From Saprospiraceae bacterium (GTDB taxonomy: Bacteria > Bacteroidota > Bacteroidia > Chitinophagales > Saprospiraceae), in the NCBI GenBank assembly GCA_020631545.1, contig JAHDHB010000002.1, positions 3,669 to 44,010 of the forward strand: a stretch of DNA of 40,342 nucleotides. The letters run 5' to 3'. Every line of letters starts with the position of its first letter. The stretch's first letter is position 1. Under the pieces are notes generated by a model that had not been told where the DNA came from, made no database searches, and saw nothing but the letters and a program-made list of their open reading frames with translations. The position numbers and the translations under genes are program-made. Below, piece after piece: positions 8,656-18,211 of the stretch.

Positions 8656-8699
8656 GTCCTTTGTCCTTTGTCCTTTGTCCTTTGTCCTTTGTCCTTTGT
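8651..8699 (+). repeat. Heptanucleotide tandem repeat (CCTTTGT)7
   Basis: Seven perfect consecutive copies of CCTTTGT, ending 5 bp before the stop codon of the exchanger gene. The same heptamer on the other strand (GACAAAG twice, then GACATAG) recurs at 30342-30365. Confidence 0.9.
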
Positions 8700-8704
8700 C
8701 CCCC

Positions 8705-9640
8705 TTACCCAAAAGATTCCAAAATAAATAGCACATAGAAAAGAATAAGTAAGTACCCTTCCCATTGCGACATTTTCTTCGTGATCATCATTAAGGCAAA
8801 CATCACAGAGGCAGCCAACATAATAGGCAAACTAAACGTAATCACACTAGCAGGAATTATCAAACTCCCCATCAATCCAGGAATTCCCATTACTGCAAAA
8901 GTATTAAAGATATTTGACCCTAAAACATTACCAAAAGCTAACTCAGGGCTTCCCTTTCGAGCAGCTTTAACACTAACAATGATTTCGGGCAATGAAGTAC
9001 CAAAAGCAACAACCGTAAGCGAAATAATCTCTTTCCCGATTTGTATAATATCGGAGATTCCAATAATCGCTTTTACCGTATACTCCGCACCATATTTAAT
9101 CAAGACTCCACTAGCAACCAAGGTGGCATAGGTTTTCCAATCTACAGAAGATTTGGCAACCTCTTCGATATGTTCCTCTCCTTCCTTTTGGCCAGCAGAA
9201 AAGGTATAAAACAAAAACAATAGTAACCCTGCAAGGCAAATTAAAGCCTCTGGGATAGAAAAAAGACCATCGTATAGACAGAACCAAAGAAGGAAGGCCG
9301 ACCCCATGAAAAGTGGCATATCCACGTTCATGATGTCAAAATCAATCTTAATCTGTTTTCCTATAATAGCAGTAAGCCCTAGTACCAACAAGATATTGGT
9401 AATGTTCGAACCGACAACGTTTCCGACAACAATTTCAGAACTCCCCTCCATTACTGCAAAAATAGAGGTCAATAACTCAGGAAGTGAAGTACCCGCAGCA
9501 ACAATAGTCACCCCAACAATAAAAGGAGGAATGCCTATAGCTGCACCTATCTTTTCAGCAGCCGCAATAAACCAATCGGAAGCTTTTAATAAAACAACCA
9601 AGGCCACAAAAAAAACACCTAACCACGGCAACAATCCCAT
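8705..9640 (-). CDS. CaCA-family cation/Ca2+ antiporter (YrbG-like)
   Basis: 311 residues from the ATG at 9640; an ATG at 9676 would add a polar stretch that the family lacks. Ten or so membrane segments arranged as two homologous halves. Each half carries the alpha-repeat motif of the Ca2+:cation antiporter superfamily: VAAGTSLPELLTS with GNVVGSNITN around residues 47-82, and VAFGTSLPEIIVS with GNVLGSNIFN in the second half. The Glu of each TSLPE motif is the expected ion ligand. The half-joining loop is acidic (KEGEEHIEEV). Family knowledge predicts Na+- or H+-driven Ca2+ export across the inner membrane. It stands alone, with its own promoter-like sequence upstream. Confidence 0.9.
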   Translation of the reverse strand: MGLLPWLGVFFVALVVLLKASDWFIAAAEKIGAAIGIPPFIVGVTIVAAGTSLPELLTSIFAVMEGSSEIVVGNVVGSNITNILLVLGLTAIIGKQIKIDFDIMNVDMPLFMGSAFLLWFCLYDGLFSIPEALICLAGLLLFLFYTFSAGQKEGEEHIEEVAKSSVDWKTYATLVASGVLIKYGAEYTVKAIIGISDIIQIGKEIISLTVVAFGTSLPEIIVSVKAARKGSPELAFGNVLGSNIFNTFAVMGIPGLMGSLIIPASVITFSLPIMLAASVMFALMMITKKMSQWEGYLLILFYVLFILESFG

Positions 9641-9698
9641 GTGATTCAATTTTATTCGATATGAAAAAACGCCCAATTATGGCGATGCAAAATCCTAG

Positions 9699-9727
9699 CA
9701 AATGTAAGACTATTTTGCAAGAAGAAA
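9699..9727 (-). promoter_or_regulatory. Possible promoter of the CaCA antiporter gene
   Basis: On the minus strand TACATTTG (9706-9699) matches the Bacteroidota minus-7 consensus TAnnTTTG, about 60 bp before the start codon. The minus-33 position reads TTT instead of TTG at an 18-bp spacing. By chance such boxes are common in AT-rich DNA. Confidence 0.35.
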
Positions 9728-9765
9728 CGCTATTCTTGCCAATATAAATACGCTTAGTGACAGAA

Positions 9766-9801
9766 TTAAAAAAGCCCAAGACAAGTTATGTCTTGGGCTT
9801 T
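9766..9801 (-). terminator. Intrinsic terminator of the gldKLMN cluster
   Basis: AAAGCCCAAGACA (9771-9783), 5-nt loop, TGTCTTGGGCTTT (9789-9801): a 13-bp perfect stem. On the minus strand it runs into six T. It lies 22 bp past the gldN stop codon. Confidence 0.9.
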
Positions 9802-9823
9802 GTGTAAAACACAATATTCTTAC

Positions 9824-10705
9824 TTAGAAAGTCCAAACGTCATGCTCGAAGTTCTGGATACCTTTGTGAATTTTTTCAGCTTCAAAAAGGATGTCTATTC
9901 CTGCCTTATAATCTTGAATACGGCGGTCATAAACATTGGATTCCTTCATGATATAGCTAGAGAAATACCTCATTTCCATGATATCTTCCCAACTCATACG
10001 TTGAGCATCATTTCCTGGATTAAAAGAAGCGTTCCTTGCCAAAAGCTCACGACAATGTGGGTAATAAGCCCAGAACATAGGATACTCAAACTTGAAGTTC
10101 CCGTTGTCATCATATTCTTCCTTAAGTGGTGCAATACCAAGGATGCGAACTAGTAACATTGATGTTTCTTCATCAAAGAACCAAACCTCTTTAAGTCGGA
10201 ATTTCTTAATGTCTTCCCAGTTCAGATCATTCCGTACTACCTTAATCTTTTCCTCGTAAGTATCTGGGTCGAAAGTAATAATCGTATCTACAGAAGTACC
10301 CATAGAAGCGATTTCGTCCGGCTCCAGTTTGGTCTTAAATTTATCATCAATCGTACTGTATAGCGTAATTTGGCCATCCATGGCAGCATCCAAAAGGATG
10401 TTGATAAACGGGCCTTCCGGCCAAGTAAAATGCTTGTTCATTTTTTCACGAACATCAATAACACGCCAGATACGCTTTTCCCAAAACACATCCGCTTCAC
10501 GGATATGGTCATAGGAGATAAGCCTTCTGTCTTTGATGATATTCCTATCATATACATCATCTCTAGGCCCTTCTTCGTCAGTAGTTTCACCAGATTCGGT
10601 AAGTTCACTACTTTCATTCAAGACGGGTTGAGCCGTCAATGAGGCGCCTGTCATCAATAGTGCGCTCCAAAAAATGAAGCCGAAAATTTTGAAAAGGACT
10701 TTCAT
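9824..10705 (-). CDS. gldN: Type IX secretion/gliding motility protein GldN (PorN)
   Basis: 293 residues with a signal peptide (MKVLFKIFGFIFWSALLMTG, then ASLTAQ). After an acidic linker (TESGETTDEEGPRDD) comes the conserved GldN/PorN core: DDVYDRNIIKDRR, DVFWEKRIWRVIDVREKMN, FKLKE-like KKFRLKEVWFFDEE, and ending in MRYFSSYIMKESNVYDRRI. GldN is periplasmic and, with the lipoprotein GldK, forms the ring under the outer membrane that the GldLM motor drives during T9SS secretion and gliding. Its start is 11 bp after the gldM stop, so the two are translated from one transcript. A strong terminator follows directly. No missing motif noted. Confidence 0.95.
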   Translation of the reverse strand: MKVLFKIFGFIFWSALLMTGASLTAQPVLNESSELTESGETTDEEGPRDDVYDRNIIKDRRLISYDHIREADVFWEKRIWRVIDVREKMNKHFTWPEGPFINILLDAAMDGQITLYSTIDDKFKTKLEPDEIASMGTSVDTIITFDPDTYEEKIKVVRNDLNWEDIKKFRLKEVWFFDEETSMLLVRILGIAPLKEEYDDNGNFKFEYPMFWAYYPHCRELLARNASFNPGNDAQRMSWEDIMEMRYFSSYIMKESNVYDRRIQDYKAGIDILFEAEKIHKGIQNFEHDVWTF

Positions 10706-10716
10706 GCGATTATTTT

Positions 10717-12324
10717 TTATTTGATCTTGATAACGATGTCTGGAAGTTGGCGACCAGCTTTATCACCAGGACACCTAGCCTTGATCTTACTGAAATAGTA
10801 AATATCACCAGGCTTTGCAGCGTTTTTCATGGTATTTGATTGTCCGGCAAAACGACCACCACGATTTATAGTCAAAATCGGGTCAGCACGCTTAGGAACA
10901 CGAGCAAACTCAAAACCATCAATAGAACATTTAGCTTCAAAATCAAAGTTTTCTAACTTAGCATAGATACCTTCCTGCCCTTTAAACTCCCCAGTACCCA
11001 TAGCACCTTTATTACAAGTACCAATACAAGGTTTTGGATCAGGAATACGTTTCACACGGAAATCATAGTTTGTAGCTTTCAAGCCACCACCAGACAACGT
11101 CACCTTAGCTTTTTGGCCAGGTTGAGTCACCTTGATATTATACTTAAATTTACCGTTTGGTGTCATATTACATCCACCTCCTGAACAGCTCACCTTCAAG
11201 GCGCTACTAGCGATACCACCAGCAGAAACAGAAATAGGATTGGTAACCCCAACGTAGAAAACATTCATTTTATCAGCAGAAACGTTCGCAGAACGCTCAC
11301 CAACTTCATATTTAAAAGTTTTGCTGAAATTGTCCCGCTTACCTGTAAACGGGTTTGTCAAAGCGATATCTACTTTGTAAGACTTCTCACCGATAGAGCT
11401 AGGAGTAGCAGTATAGGTAGCTACACCATCCTTTACAGGAAGCCCTTGCCCATTAACGCTAACGTTAACTTTGGCTTGGCTAGAAGAAGCACTCAAGAAG
11501 ATTTCTGCTTTATAAGGCTCTCCTTTAATGACGTAACCCTTTTCAGCAGAGGCTACGGCTTGGAATTTATCAAATTTTACAGTTGTTGCACCAATCTTAC
11601 TAGCTAAGTAATTAACGATGGCTGCTTCAGAAGTACGGGCATCATTTTGTAGCTTACCCAATAAAGGATAACATGCAGCTACAGGCATATGTCCAAAGTT
11701 GAAATCTTCCCAAGATTTTCCAGAATCAAGATAAGAAGAATCAATGCCCAAAGTCATTTGATTTTCTAATTCTTTAATTTCGGAAGGAATGATACCCAAT
11801 GATTTATTACCAGCAATCTTTTTAACAAGATCCAATAATTTTGTTTGGGTATCCGTAATAGCCGCAATCATTTTTGGGCCTTCAGGCTCAACTTTATCGC
11901 CTAGGCCACCTTCGTAACCTTCAACGAAAAAACGAGTAGGAATTTCTTTATCCTTATATAATCTTGGTCGTCCGATTTTTGAAGGAGTAGGAGCATCTTC
12001 AGCGGTAAAAGCACCACCAGCTTCCTCTTCCAATCGGTCTCTAACATCTCCAATATATTTGACGAAATCACCAACTATAGTTCTGGCATCTTCGGCAGGT
12101 TGAAGCAAAGGCTTATAATCCTGCTTCTTTTTGATGGATTCCTCCATGGATTCCACCACTTTTTCGTTTGCAATTCCAATAATACCGTTGGTTTTCTTTA
12201 AACCATCATCGATTTTGAAAAATGCGTTAATAATCTCCGCGGACACGTTCAAGGCCAACAGGGCAGTTAAAACAAGATACATCAAGTTGATCATTAACTG
12301 CCGCGGTTCCTTAGGTATTGACAT
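10717..12324 (-). CDS. gldM: Type IX secretion/gliding motor protein GldM (PorM)
   Basis: 535 residues. The N-terminus (MSIPKEPRQLMINLMYLVLT followed by ALLALNVSAEIINAF) is the hallmark single transmembrane helix of GldM, whose two copies sit inside the GldL pentamer in the inner membrane. The rest is periplasmic: a long helical D1 part to about residue 210, then beta domains D2-D4 (repeats such as VNVSVNGQGLPVKDGVATY). The last ~130 residues contain pairs of cysteines (SCSGGGCNM, CIGTCNKG), which may form disulfides in the tip that contacts the GldKN ring. Coupled to gldN (11-bp gap) and 122 bp downstream of gldL. Confidence 0.95.
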   Translation of the reverse strand: MSIPKEPRQLMINLMYLVLTALLALNVSAEIINAFFKIDDGLKKTNGIIGIANEKVVESMEESIKKKQDYKPLLQPAEDARTIVGDFVKYIGDVRDRLEEEAGGAFTAEDAPTPSKIGRPRLYKDKEIPTRFFVEGYEGGLGDKVEPEGPKMIAAITDTQTKLLDLVKKIAGNKSLGIIPSEIKELENQMTLGIDSSYLDSGKSWEDFNFGHMPVAACYPLLGKLQNDARTSEAAIVNYLASKIGATTVKFDKFQAVASAEKGYVIKGEPYKAEIFLSASSSQAKVNVSVNGQGLPVKDGVATYTATPSSIGEKSYKVDIALTNPFTGKRDNFSKTFKYEVGERSANVSADKMNVFYVGVTNPISVSAGGIASSALKVSCSGGGCNMTPNGKFKYNIKVTQPGQKAKVTLSGGGLKATNYDFRVKRIPDPKPCIGTCNKGAMGTGEFKGQEGIYAKLENFDFEAKCSIDGFEFARVPKRADPILTINRGGRFAGQSNTMKNAAKPGDIYYFSKIKARCPGDKAGRQLPDIVIKIK

Positions 12325-12446
12325 GGTTTTTTAATTTTAAGTACGTTCTTAAGTATAAGTCAACAAGGAATGCGAAATCTATCCATTAATGCATAAGCTA
12401 CTTTAAGGAAAACAGCTAAAGAATAGATTATCGAATTAATTCACAA

Positions 12447-13034
12447 CTATTTACCAAATGGGTTAGCCATTGCGGAAAGCATATTTCCATAAACAGAGTT
12501 CAAAGAACCAAGGTTTTTGTTCAAAGCACCTAATTGCTCTTTGTACATACGTGTATCGTCAATAGAATCATTAATATTAGCCATAGCTTCGTTAAGGTTT
12601 TGGTAAAAATCGCCCATCTTTTTGATTTGCTCTTTTGTACCTGTAAAATCAACCTCTTGAAGTGCTTTTAAAGAAGAAAGGCTACCAGACATAACTCGCA
12701 ACTCACCAAGCATGCCATCTAGTTGTCCTTCCATTTTTTCTGTATTAATATCAAGGTTAGCTCCTCCACCAGAACTCAATTGGAATCCCTCAACAGAACC
12801 ACCATACTTATCCAAACCAGGATATAGTTTTTCCCAGTAGTAATCTTTGTCAGGGCCAATAATACCAAGAAATGCAAAAAGTATAGCCTCAGTTACAAGA
12901 CCTACAGTCAACATCTCACTTGCATAAGGCCAGCTTTGAATTTTGAAAAGAGCGCCGAGAAGAACGACTGATGCCCCAAGACCAATGATGAGGTTTTTAA
13001 GGTACTTGAAACCTTTGGACTTTAAGAAACTCAT
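12447..13034 (-). CDS. gldL: Type IX secretion/gliding motor protein GldL (PorL)
   Basis: 195 residues, slightly short for the family. Two transmembrane helices fill residues about 13-30 and 38-60: GFKYLKNLIIGLGASVVLLG, then the conserved KIQSWPYASEML turn and VGLVTEAILFAFLGI. The Glu at position 49 matches the conserved membrane-embedded glutamate proposed to take part in proton flow through the GldLM motor. A cytoplasmic coiled-coil-like tail follows (LDGMLGELRVMSGSLSSLKA, LNEAMANINDSIDDTRMYKE). It forms the stator around GldM helices in the inner membrane. It lies between gldK (144-bp gap) and gldM (122-bp gap), in the usual KLMN order. Confidence 0.95.
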   Translation of the reverse strand: MSFLKSKGFKYLKNLIIGLGASVVLLGALFKIQSWPYASEMLTVGLVTEAILFAFLGIIGPDKDYYWEKLYPGLDKYGGSVEGFQLSSGGGANLDINTEKMEGQLDGMLGELRVMSGSLSSLKALQEVDFTGTKEQIKKMGDFYQNLNEAMANINDSIDDTRMYKEQLGALNKNLGSLNSVYGNMLSAMANPFGK

Positions 13035-13178
13035 TGTATCAGATTTTAAAATTAGTTAAAAGGGTTAGTTAAAATAAAGGATAGTCCTTCCAGCATAGGG
13101 GAACCAGTCCCCAATATTCTGGAAATTATTTAAATAAAAACAACAAACTCAAAATTGAAATTAAATAGACGACAACGA

Positions 13179-14423
13179 TTAGTTAAAATCGTTCAAAGAA
13201 CGCCCTAAGAAGGTCAATACACAGCGGAATCCTACATAAGACTTAGCCGTATCTTGGTATTCCCAGTGACGAGTACCCGTCTGGATGTAGAAAGCAATAT
13301 CCTTCCAAGAACCACCACGGATTACTTTACGTTTCCAAGCATTAGGATCATCATCTTCCGCATCAAAACGGATGTCAGGATTCAAATCATGTTGGAAAGC
13401 ATAAGCATTCTCGTAGAAGGCAGAAGAAGTCCACTCAGCTACGTTACCAGCCATACAGTACAAACCATAGTCATTAGGGAAGTAAGCATCAGCTTTTACC
13501 GTATAAAGGCCACCATCCTCAGGATAGTTTCCTCGACCAGGTTTGAAGTTAGCTAAGATACAGCCTTTTGCATTTCGGACATAGTAGCCACCCCAAGGGT
13601 ATGGAGCCCAATCATGTCCGCCACGAGCAGCATATTCCCACTCATGCTCAGTTGGTAGTCTGAAATCCTCTGTATGGAATTCACCGACTTGAGAACGGAA
13701 AGTATTCCAGAATTTTGTTCTCCAGTAAGAAAACGCAACGCCTCTTCTCCAATCTACACCAACAACAGGATAATCATCAAAGGCAGGGTGCCAAAAATAA
13801 TTCCTTGTCATAGGCTCGTTGTAAGAATAGGTAAAATCACGAATCCAAACTAAAGTATCTGGATATACAGAGATAGAATTTTTCTTAATGAACTTAGTTC
13901 GATTGGTTTGATAGTGATCATAAGCAGCTTTCTTCCAATCATACCATTGGTATTCAAAGATTAGCTTGCTTGTATTGATTTCACGTTTTCCTGAAAAACG
14001 CTCATCTTCAGCATAGTACATTTCTTCTAATTCCTCAGAAGCATACTCTAATTCAGCATCCCAATCAATAAGTGTAGTACCATTTTCAGATTCAATGAAA
14101 TGATCCATATATGTATGCGCGATAGAATCGCGAACCCAATCCACAAATTGGCGGTATTCATTATTGGTGACTTCCGTGTCATCCATATAAAAACCTTGGA
14201 TAGAAATAGACTTTGGTCTTTGCACCATAGTAGAATTCACATCTTGATCACTAGGTCCGATGTGAAGTGTTCCAGAAGGCACATATACCATACCATAGGG
14301 GTTAATCCCCTTCCATGCCGGCCTATTCAGCGTACCGGTCAATTGTCCGTTACTTCCGGACTTACAGGCCCCGATTGTTATGATTACAACAAGGGCTAAC
14401 AATAACTTTGGAAAATTTTTCAT
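13179..14423 (-). CDS. gldK: Type IX secretion/gliding lipoprotein GldK (PorK)
   Basis: 414 residues from the ATG at 14423, which places a lipoprotein signal directly at the N-terminus (MKNFPKLLLALVVIITIGAC, lipidated Cys then KSGSNG). An in-frame ATG 39 bp upstream would spoil it. The body is a formylglycine-generating-enzyme/sulfatase-modifying fold: MVYVPSGTLHIGPSD, GFYMDDTEVTNNEYRQFV, DYPVVGVDWRRGVAFSYWR, FRLPTEHEWEYAARGG, GLYCMAGNVAEWTS and VIRGGSWKD. In GldK this fold is structural: with GldN it makes the periplasmic ring attached to the outer membrane. It heads the KLMN set, 250 bp after the PorP/SprF-like gene, so a promoter may lie in that gap. Confidence 0.95.
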   Translation of the reverse strand: MKNFPKLLLALVVIITIGACKSGSNGQLTGTLNRPAWKGINPYGMVYVPSGTLHIGPSDQDVNSTMVQRPKSISIQGFYMDDTEVTNNEYRQFVDWVRDSIAHTYMDHFIESENGTTLIDWDAELEYASEELEEMYYAEDERFSGKREINTSKLIFEYQWYDWKKAAYDHYQTNRTKFIKKNSISVYPDTLVWIRDFTYSYNEPMTRNYFWHPAFDDYPVVGVDWRRGVAFSYWRTKFWNTFRSQVGEFHTEDFRLPTEHEWEYAARGGHDWAPYPWGGYYVRNAKGCILANFKPGRGNYPEDGGLYTVKADAYFPNDYGLYCMAGNVAEWTSSAFYENAYAFQHDLNPDIRFDAEDDDPNAWKRKVIRGGSWKDIAFYIQTGTRHWEYQDTAKSYVGFRCVLTFLGRSLNDFN

Positions 14424-14673
14424 ATTCGCACCCGAATTTTCGACAGATAAATTGTTAAACACAAGTATTTGGATAAAGAGAATTGTAAATATAGCTGATT
14501 AGAAAAAGATTAAAAAGAAATTCTTATCTTTTTTCACAACACAGCACATCATTCTTCTCGTTTTAAAAAATCAAAATTTAATCCCGAATTGGACTAAAAT
14601 TTCAACTTATATTTGGCACAAAACAACACTCCATTCAACTCTGCAATTAGCAAAGTCCTAATATAGGAAATAA

Positions 14674-15660
14674 TTAATAGAATCTCGGATTATAAATGAC
14701 CTTGGTCGGCACAGACCCTCCAATCTCTTTTCTAAGATTGTAGTTGATCATAATTTCATGAGAACCTTTATTAACTACTTTCAAAGGAGACAATGACAAG
14801 TCATAGGAATAAGCGACAGTAATATTATCCGTGACATGCATTCCTGCTAAGAACACAACTGCATCAATAGTGTTATTATTGTATCCACGGAGAGAAGACC
14901 CTCCAAATATTTTTTCATTATACTTCAAGACAGCAGACAATTCCGCTTGAGTTTGTATGGCATCAGATTTAACAAAAACTGATGGTTTTACAGCAAACCG
15001 ATTCCCAACTTCGAAGTCATATGCAAATATAAAAAAATAACTTCTTACTTGATCTATGTTTACGGTATTGTTGGTTGTCTCGTATGTAAAAGAAGCTGGA
15101 ATTAAATTATTCGCAGAAAACCCAGCTTCTATAGTCTTACTTTTATAATAAACTCCAAAATTTAGCGTAGGAGCAATCCCACTTACCTTCGTTAGCGGCA
15201 ATAAGTCATCATTATGGTTTATTGTTCCACTTTGATAAGTTCCTTCTGGAGCTCGTAGTTTAGTTCCATCTAAAGATTTTTGTAAAATTCCTCCTCCCAT
15301 TCCTACAGAGAAAAAAGCACTTTTCCTTAATTCTCTAACGTAATTGTAGGAAAAAGAAACACGAGTATTTCGTTCAGCCCCCAATATATCATTTTCTACA
15401 TCCAACCCCAAACCTCCACTAAGAAAATACCAAGGTAAATGTGCATTAAAATCTTGCGTAATTGGGCTACCATCTAAAGCTACCCATTGCTTACGAAATA
15501 CACCTGTAACACTCAACGATTCGTCTAACCCAGCATAAGCTACGTTAAAGTTATAAGGGTTAAGCATATACAGGCTGTATTGAGCAGGTTGCTGCGCAAA
15601 ACAGGGCTGAAAACTCCCTAAAATTAGGAGGAATAGTATCTTTGAGCAAAAATCTTTCAT
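14674..15660 (-). CDS. PorP/SprF family type IX secretion outer-membrane protein
   Basis: 328 residues with a signal peptide (MKDFCSKILFLLILGSFQPC, then FAQ). The opening of the mature protein (QQPAQYSLYMLNPYNFNVAY, AGLDESLSVTGVFRKQW) is the signature of the PorP/SprF family, followed by alternating amphipathic strands of a small outer-membrane barrel. Members tie secreted proteins to the cell surface (PorP) or work with SprB-type adhesins (SprF). Its position directly before gldKLMN on the same strand reproduces the porPKLMN arrangement, so I favour PorP; the family name alone is safe because genomes carry many paralogues. Confidence 0.9.
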   Translation of the reverse strand: MKDFCSKILFLLILGSFQPCFAQQPAQYSLYMLNPYNFNVAYAGLDESLSVTGVFRKQWVALDGSPITQDFNAHLPWYFLSGGLGLDVENDILGAERNTRVSFSYNYVRELRKSAFFSVGMGGGILQKSLDGTKLRAPEGTYQSGTINHNDDLLPLTKVSGIAPTLNFGVYYKSKTIEAGFSANNLIPASFTYETTNNTVNIDQVRSYFFIFAYDFEVGNRFAVKPSVFVKSDAIQTQAELSAVLKYNEKIFGGSSLRGYNNNTIDAVVFLAGMHVTDNITVAYSYDLSLSPLKVVNKGSHEIMINYNLRKEIGGSVPTKVIYNPRFY

Positions 15661-15748
15661 AACAATTTAATGAATCGCTAAATAAAGTTACTAAAAAAAC
15701 TCCAATGAAGTTTATAATATGACTAAAGGGTTAAGGAAGTCTTACTAT

Positions 15749-17812
15749 TTAACTATTCATTAACATTAATAGGTCTGTAGTTGTTTGAACAGGCATTTTG
15801 CAAATGTGCTCTTCACAAAGGTAAATCATAGTTTCTTCTTCTACCTCTCTACCATCTAATAAGGCATAATTTTCATTTTCATGATTTGACGCCATTATGA
15901 CTCTTCCACCTATAAAAAGCTGTTGTACTTCAGCGGCTATCTTCATGGCATCTTTCCCTATAATTGCAATTTCTTTAAGCGGAAAAACTCTATTTAAGGC
16001 TGCTTCACTCCAATAAGAAAAGGAGGCAGCATATTTTTCCATTGCTTTTTTCATCAACAACAGCATCTCTTCCGTTATCTGAGTATAGCTGTCTTTAGAT
16101 TTTATAAGTGCCAAGCGCTGTAGATTATGAATCATCATGGAATTACCGGATGGAACTGCACCATCATATAAATCTTTTCGACGATAAATTAAATCTTTTT
16201 GCTCTACAGAGGTATAAAAAAACAGCTTATTTTCCTTATCAAAGAACTTATCAATCGTGTAATTTGCCAACTCATGGGCTCTTTCTAAATAGCTTACTTC
16301 AAAAGTGATGGAATAAACATTAATAAGAGCATCAATCAAGAAGGCATAATCATCAAGGAATGCGGCGTATTGCTTCACTCCTTTTTTGTAGGTATGGAAA
16401 AAGGATAAACCTTTCTCATTGGCAAGCTTTTGCAAAATAAATGCCAAATTTTGCTTGGCAACCTCCAAATATTCCTCTTTTTGTAGAGCTTCGTAGGCCT
16501 TTGCATACGCTGAACACATCAAGGCATTCCAACCTAACAAAATTTTATCATCCAAACCTGGGCGTACACGGCGCTCTCTATGTTTGAGCAACGCATGATT
16601 ACATTTTTTAAGAAAATGACTTAACTTTTTGTGCCCGATATCATTTATACGGGCGAAATCGTTAAAAGTCTCACTTCTACAAAGAATATTTTTTTCTTCC
16701 CAGTTTCCTTCTTCTGTAATGCCGTAAAAAGCGCTATACAATTCGGCATCATCTCCTAGTACAATTTCAACTTCTTTTTTATCCCAAACGTAAAATTTCC
16801 CTTCCACCCCTTCTGTATCTGCATCTAAAGCAGTATAAAATCCTCCCTCCTCTGAAGTCATTTCTCGCCCAATAAATTCTAGGCACTCCATGACGGTTTC
16901 TTTATACAAGGTTTTTCCAGTCAATTTATAAGCATCTGCCAGAAGATTTACCAACAAGGCATTATCGTACAACATTTTCTCAAAATGAGGAACTAACCAA
17001 GCGTTATCGGTCGAATACCGACAAAAACCTCCACCTAAATGGTCATAAATTCCTCCTTTGATCATTTTTTCCAAAGACAACTCCAGATGTTCTAAAGCTG
17101 CTTTGTTTTTTGTATGATAATGATAATTCATCAGGTACCGAAGTCCCATAGTGCTAGGAAACTTTGGCGCACTGCCAAATCCTCCCTCTACCTTATCAAA
17201 TCGACGACGTAAACTATCAAAAATGCCCTGAGCAAAATCTTTTGAGAAAATTGTTTCTACAGAAAGCCCCAAATCTTCTTCCTTCGTAAAAGCTTGATCG
17301 GAGGATTTTATGTATTCCATCAGTTTTTCTGCTTGGCTTTCTACCGTTTCCCTCTTTTGAGAAAAAGTATGTGCTATATTTTTTAGGACGGCGAACCAAG
17401 ATGGTCGGTTATAAGCGTCCTTAGGAGGGTAATAAGTACCTCCATAAAAAGGCCTACCGTCTGGTAGCAGAAAACAATGAAGAGGCCAACCACCTCCGCC
17501 TGTAATAGCCTGCACAGCAGCCATGTATATTTGATCAACATCTGGTCTTTCTTCTCGGTCTACCTTGATATTGACAAAGTTTTCGTTCATGTATTGAGCT
17601 ATACGTTCATCCTCAAATGACTCCCTCTCCATTACATGACACCAATGACAGGTGGAATACCCTATACTAACTAAAATTGGTTTGTTTTCTTTTTGGGCTT
17701 TTTCAAAAGCTTCCTCTTTCCAAGCATACCAATCTACTGGATTATACGCATGCTGAAGCAAGTATGGACTCGTTTCATATTGCAAGCGATTGCCTAGTCT
17801 GTTTTTGTTCAT
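15749..17812 (-). CDS. Thioredoxin-fold/(alpha/alpha)6-barrel protein of the YyaL/SPATA20 type (DUF255)
   Basis: 687 residues from the ATG at 17812 ([20 protein letters not shown]); an ATG eight codons earlier is less likely because homologues begin with NRL. The N-terminal thioredoxin-like domain (1-165) contains [19 protein letters not shown] with the CHWC pair at residues 55 and 58 and [14 protein letters not shown]. The remainder is an (alpha/alpha)6-type barrel with [31 protein letters not shown] and [11 protein letters not shown]. Proteins of this family are widespread and cytoplasmic; their reaction is not settled. No export signal. It follows hemD on the same strand at a distance, with a terminator and a degenerate repeat between them, so it is likely its own transcription unit. 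Confidence 0.9.
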   Translation of the reverse strand: MNKNRLGNRLQYETSPYLLQHAYNPVDWYAWKEEAFEKAQKENKPILVSIGYSTCHWCHVMERESFEDERIAQYMNENFVNIKVDREERPDVDQIYMAAVQAITGGGGWPLHCFLLPDGRPFYGGTYYPPKDAYNRPSWFAVLKNIAHTFSQKRETVESQAEKLMEYIKSSDQAFTKEEDLGLSVETIFSKDFAQGIFDSLRRRFDKVEGGFGSAPKFPSTMGLRYLMNYHYHTKNKAALEHLELSLEKMIKGGIYDHLGGGFCRYSTDNAWLVPHFEKMLYDNALLVNLLADAYKLTGKTLYKETVMECLEFIGREMTSEEGGFYTALDADTEGVEGKFYVWDKKEVEIVLGDDAELYSAFYGITEEGNWEEKNILCRSETFNDFARINDIGHKKLSHFLKKCNHALLKHRERRVRPGLDDKILLGWNALMCSAYAKAYEALQKEEYLEVAKQNLAFILQKLANEKGLSFFHTYKKGVKQYAAFLDDYAFLIDALINVYSITFEVSYLERAHELANYTIDKFFDKENKLFFYTSVEQKDLIYRRKDLYDGAVPSGNSMMIHNLQRLALIKSKDSYTQITEEMLLLMKKAMEKYAASFSYWSEAALNRVFPLKEIAIIGKDAMKIAAEVQQLFIGGRVIMASNHENENYALLDGREVEEETMIYLCEEHICKMPVQTTTDLLMLMNS

Positions 17813-18027
17813 TTGTCTTTCTAAATGGCCTGTCAATGAATAAATTAACGTTATTCAACTCCATTAAACCACAAAATCTTTAAGGCATTTCCTAAGAGAA
17901 AATAAGTCCAAAAGGTAGAGGCTGAATAGATAAAACTGATTTTCAGGGGTATTTATTGTCTATTGAATAACTTTTTTTTGATCTTTTTGAATTTATAGAC
18001 CAAGTATAACCGTTTTCCACGCTATCA

Positions 18028-18107
18028 CTAGTGGCTCTGTTCAGAAGCTCTAGACAGTTTCGACTTGTTATTTTTCCGCTATACTGCGTTGCTCATGCAA
18101 GTAGCTA
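18028..18107 (-). mobile_element. Degenerate MITE-like element, copy 3 (one end only)
   Basis: The reverse complement reads GTATAGCGGAAAAATAAC, then AGTCGAAACTGTCTAGAGCT and ends GAGCCACTAG. This aligns with the right half of copy 2 (GGATAACGGAAAAATAAC... TTGTCTGGAACT... GCAGCATTAG). The left half is not recognisable. It lies between two genes and next to a terminator. Confidence 0.5.
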
Positions 18108-18109
18108 AA

Positions 18110-18144
18110 AAATAAGACCCTAGCAAACGTTTGCTTGCTAGGGT
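18110..18144 (-). terminator. Intrinsic terminator of the DUF4271-hemD unit
   Basis: ACCCTAGCAA (18117-18126), 8-nt loop, TTGCTAGGGT (18135-18144): a 10-bp perfect stem. On the minus strand it is followed by CTTATTTTTT. It sits about 70 bp past the hemD stop codon. Confidence 0.75.
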
Positions 18145-18211
18145 GTTTGAAGAAAGTAAAAAAACAAGAACTGTTTTTCAAAACTTCCCAATATCTTATC
18201 CTACAAGGCCA

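Larger units (their letters stand above)
8364..8704. other. Convergent intergenic region with hairpins and heptamer repeats
   Basis: Lies between the ends of two convergent genes. It contains a hairpin at 8422-8455, two short stems near 8485-8509 (CCGT/ACGG and GTGAC/GTCAC), a 16-bp perfect stem at 8621-8655 and seven tandem 7-bp repeats at 8651-8699. No ORF is credible here. Confidence 0.6.
17813..18211. other. Intergenic region with degenerate MITE-like copy and terminator
   Basis: Contains the reversed partial element at 18028-18107 and the terminator at 18117-18144. The 17813-18027 part should carry the promoter of the YyaL-type gene; no clear consensus was found. Confidence 0.5.

Noticed and set aside
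8651-8699. CRISPR-like array
   Set aside because: The 7-bp units are directly adjacent with no spacers; it is a simple tandem repeat.
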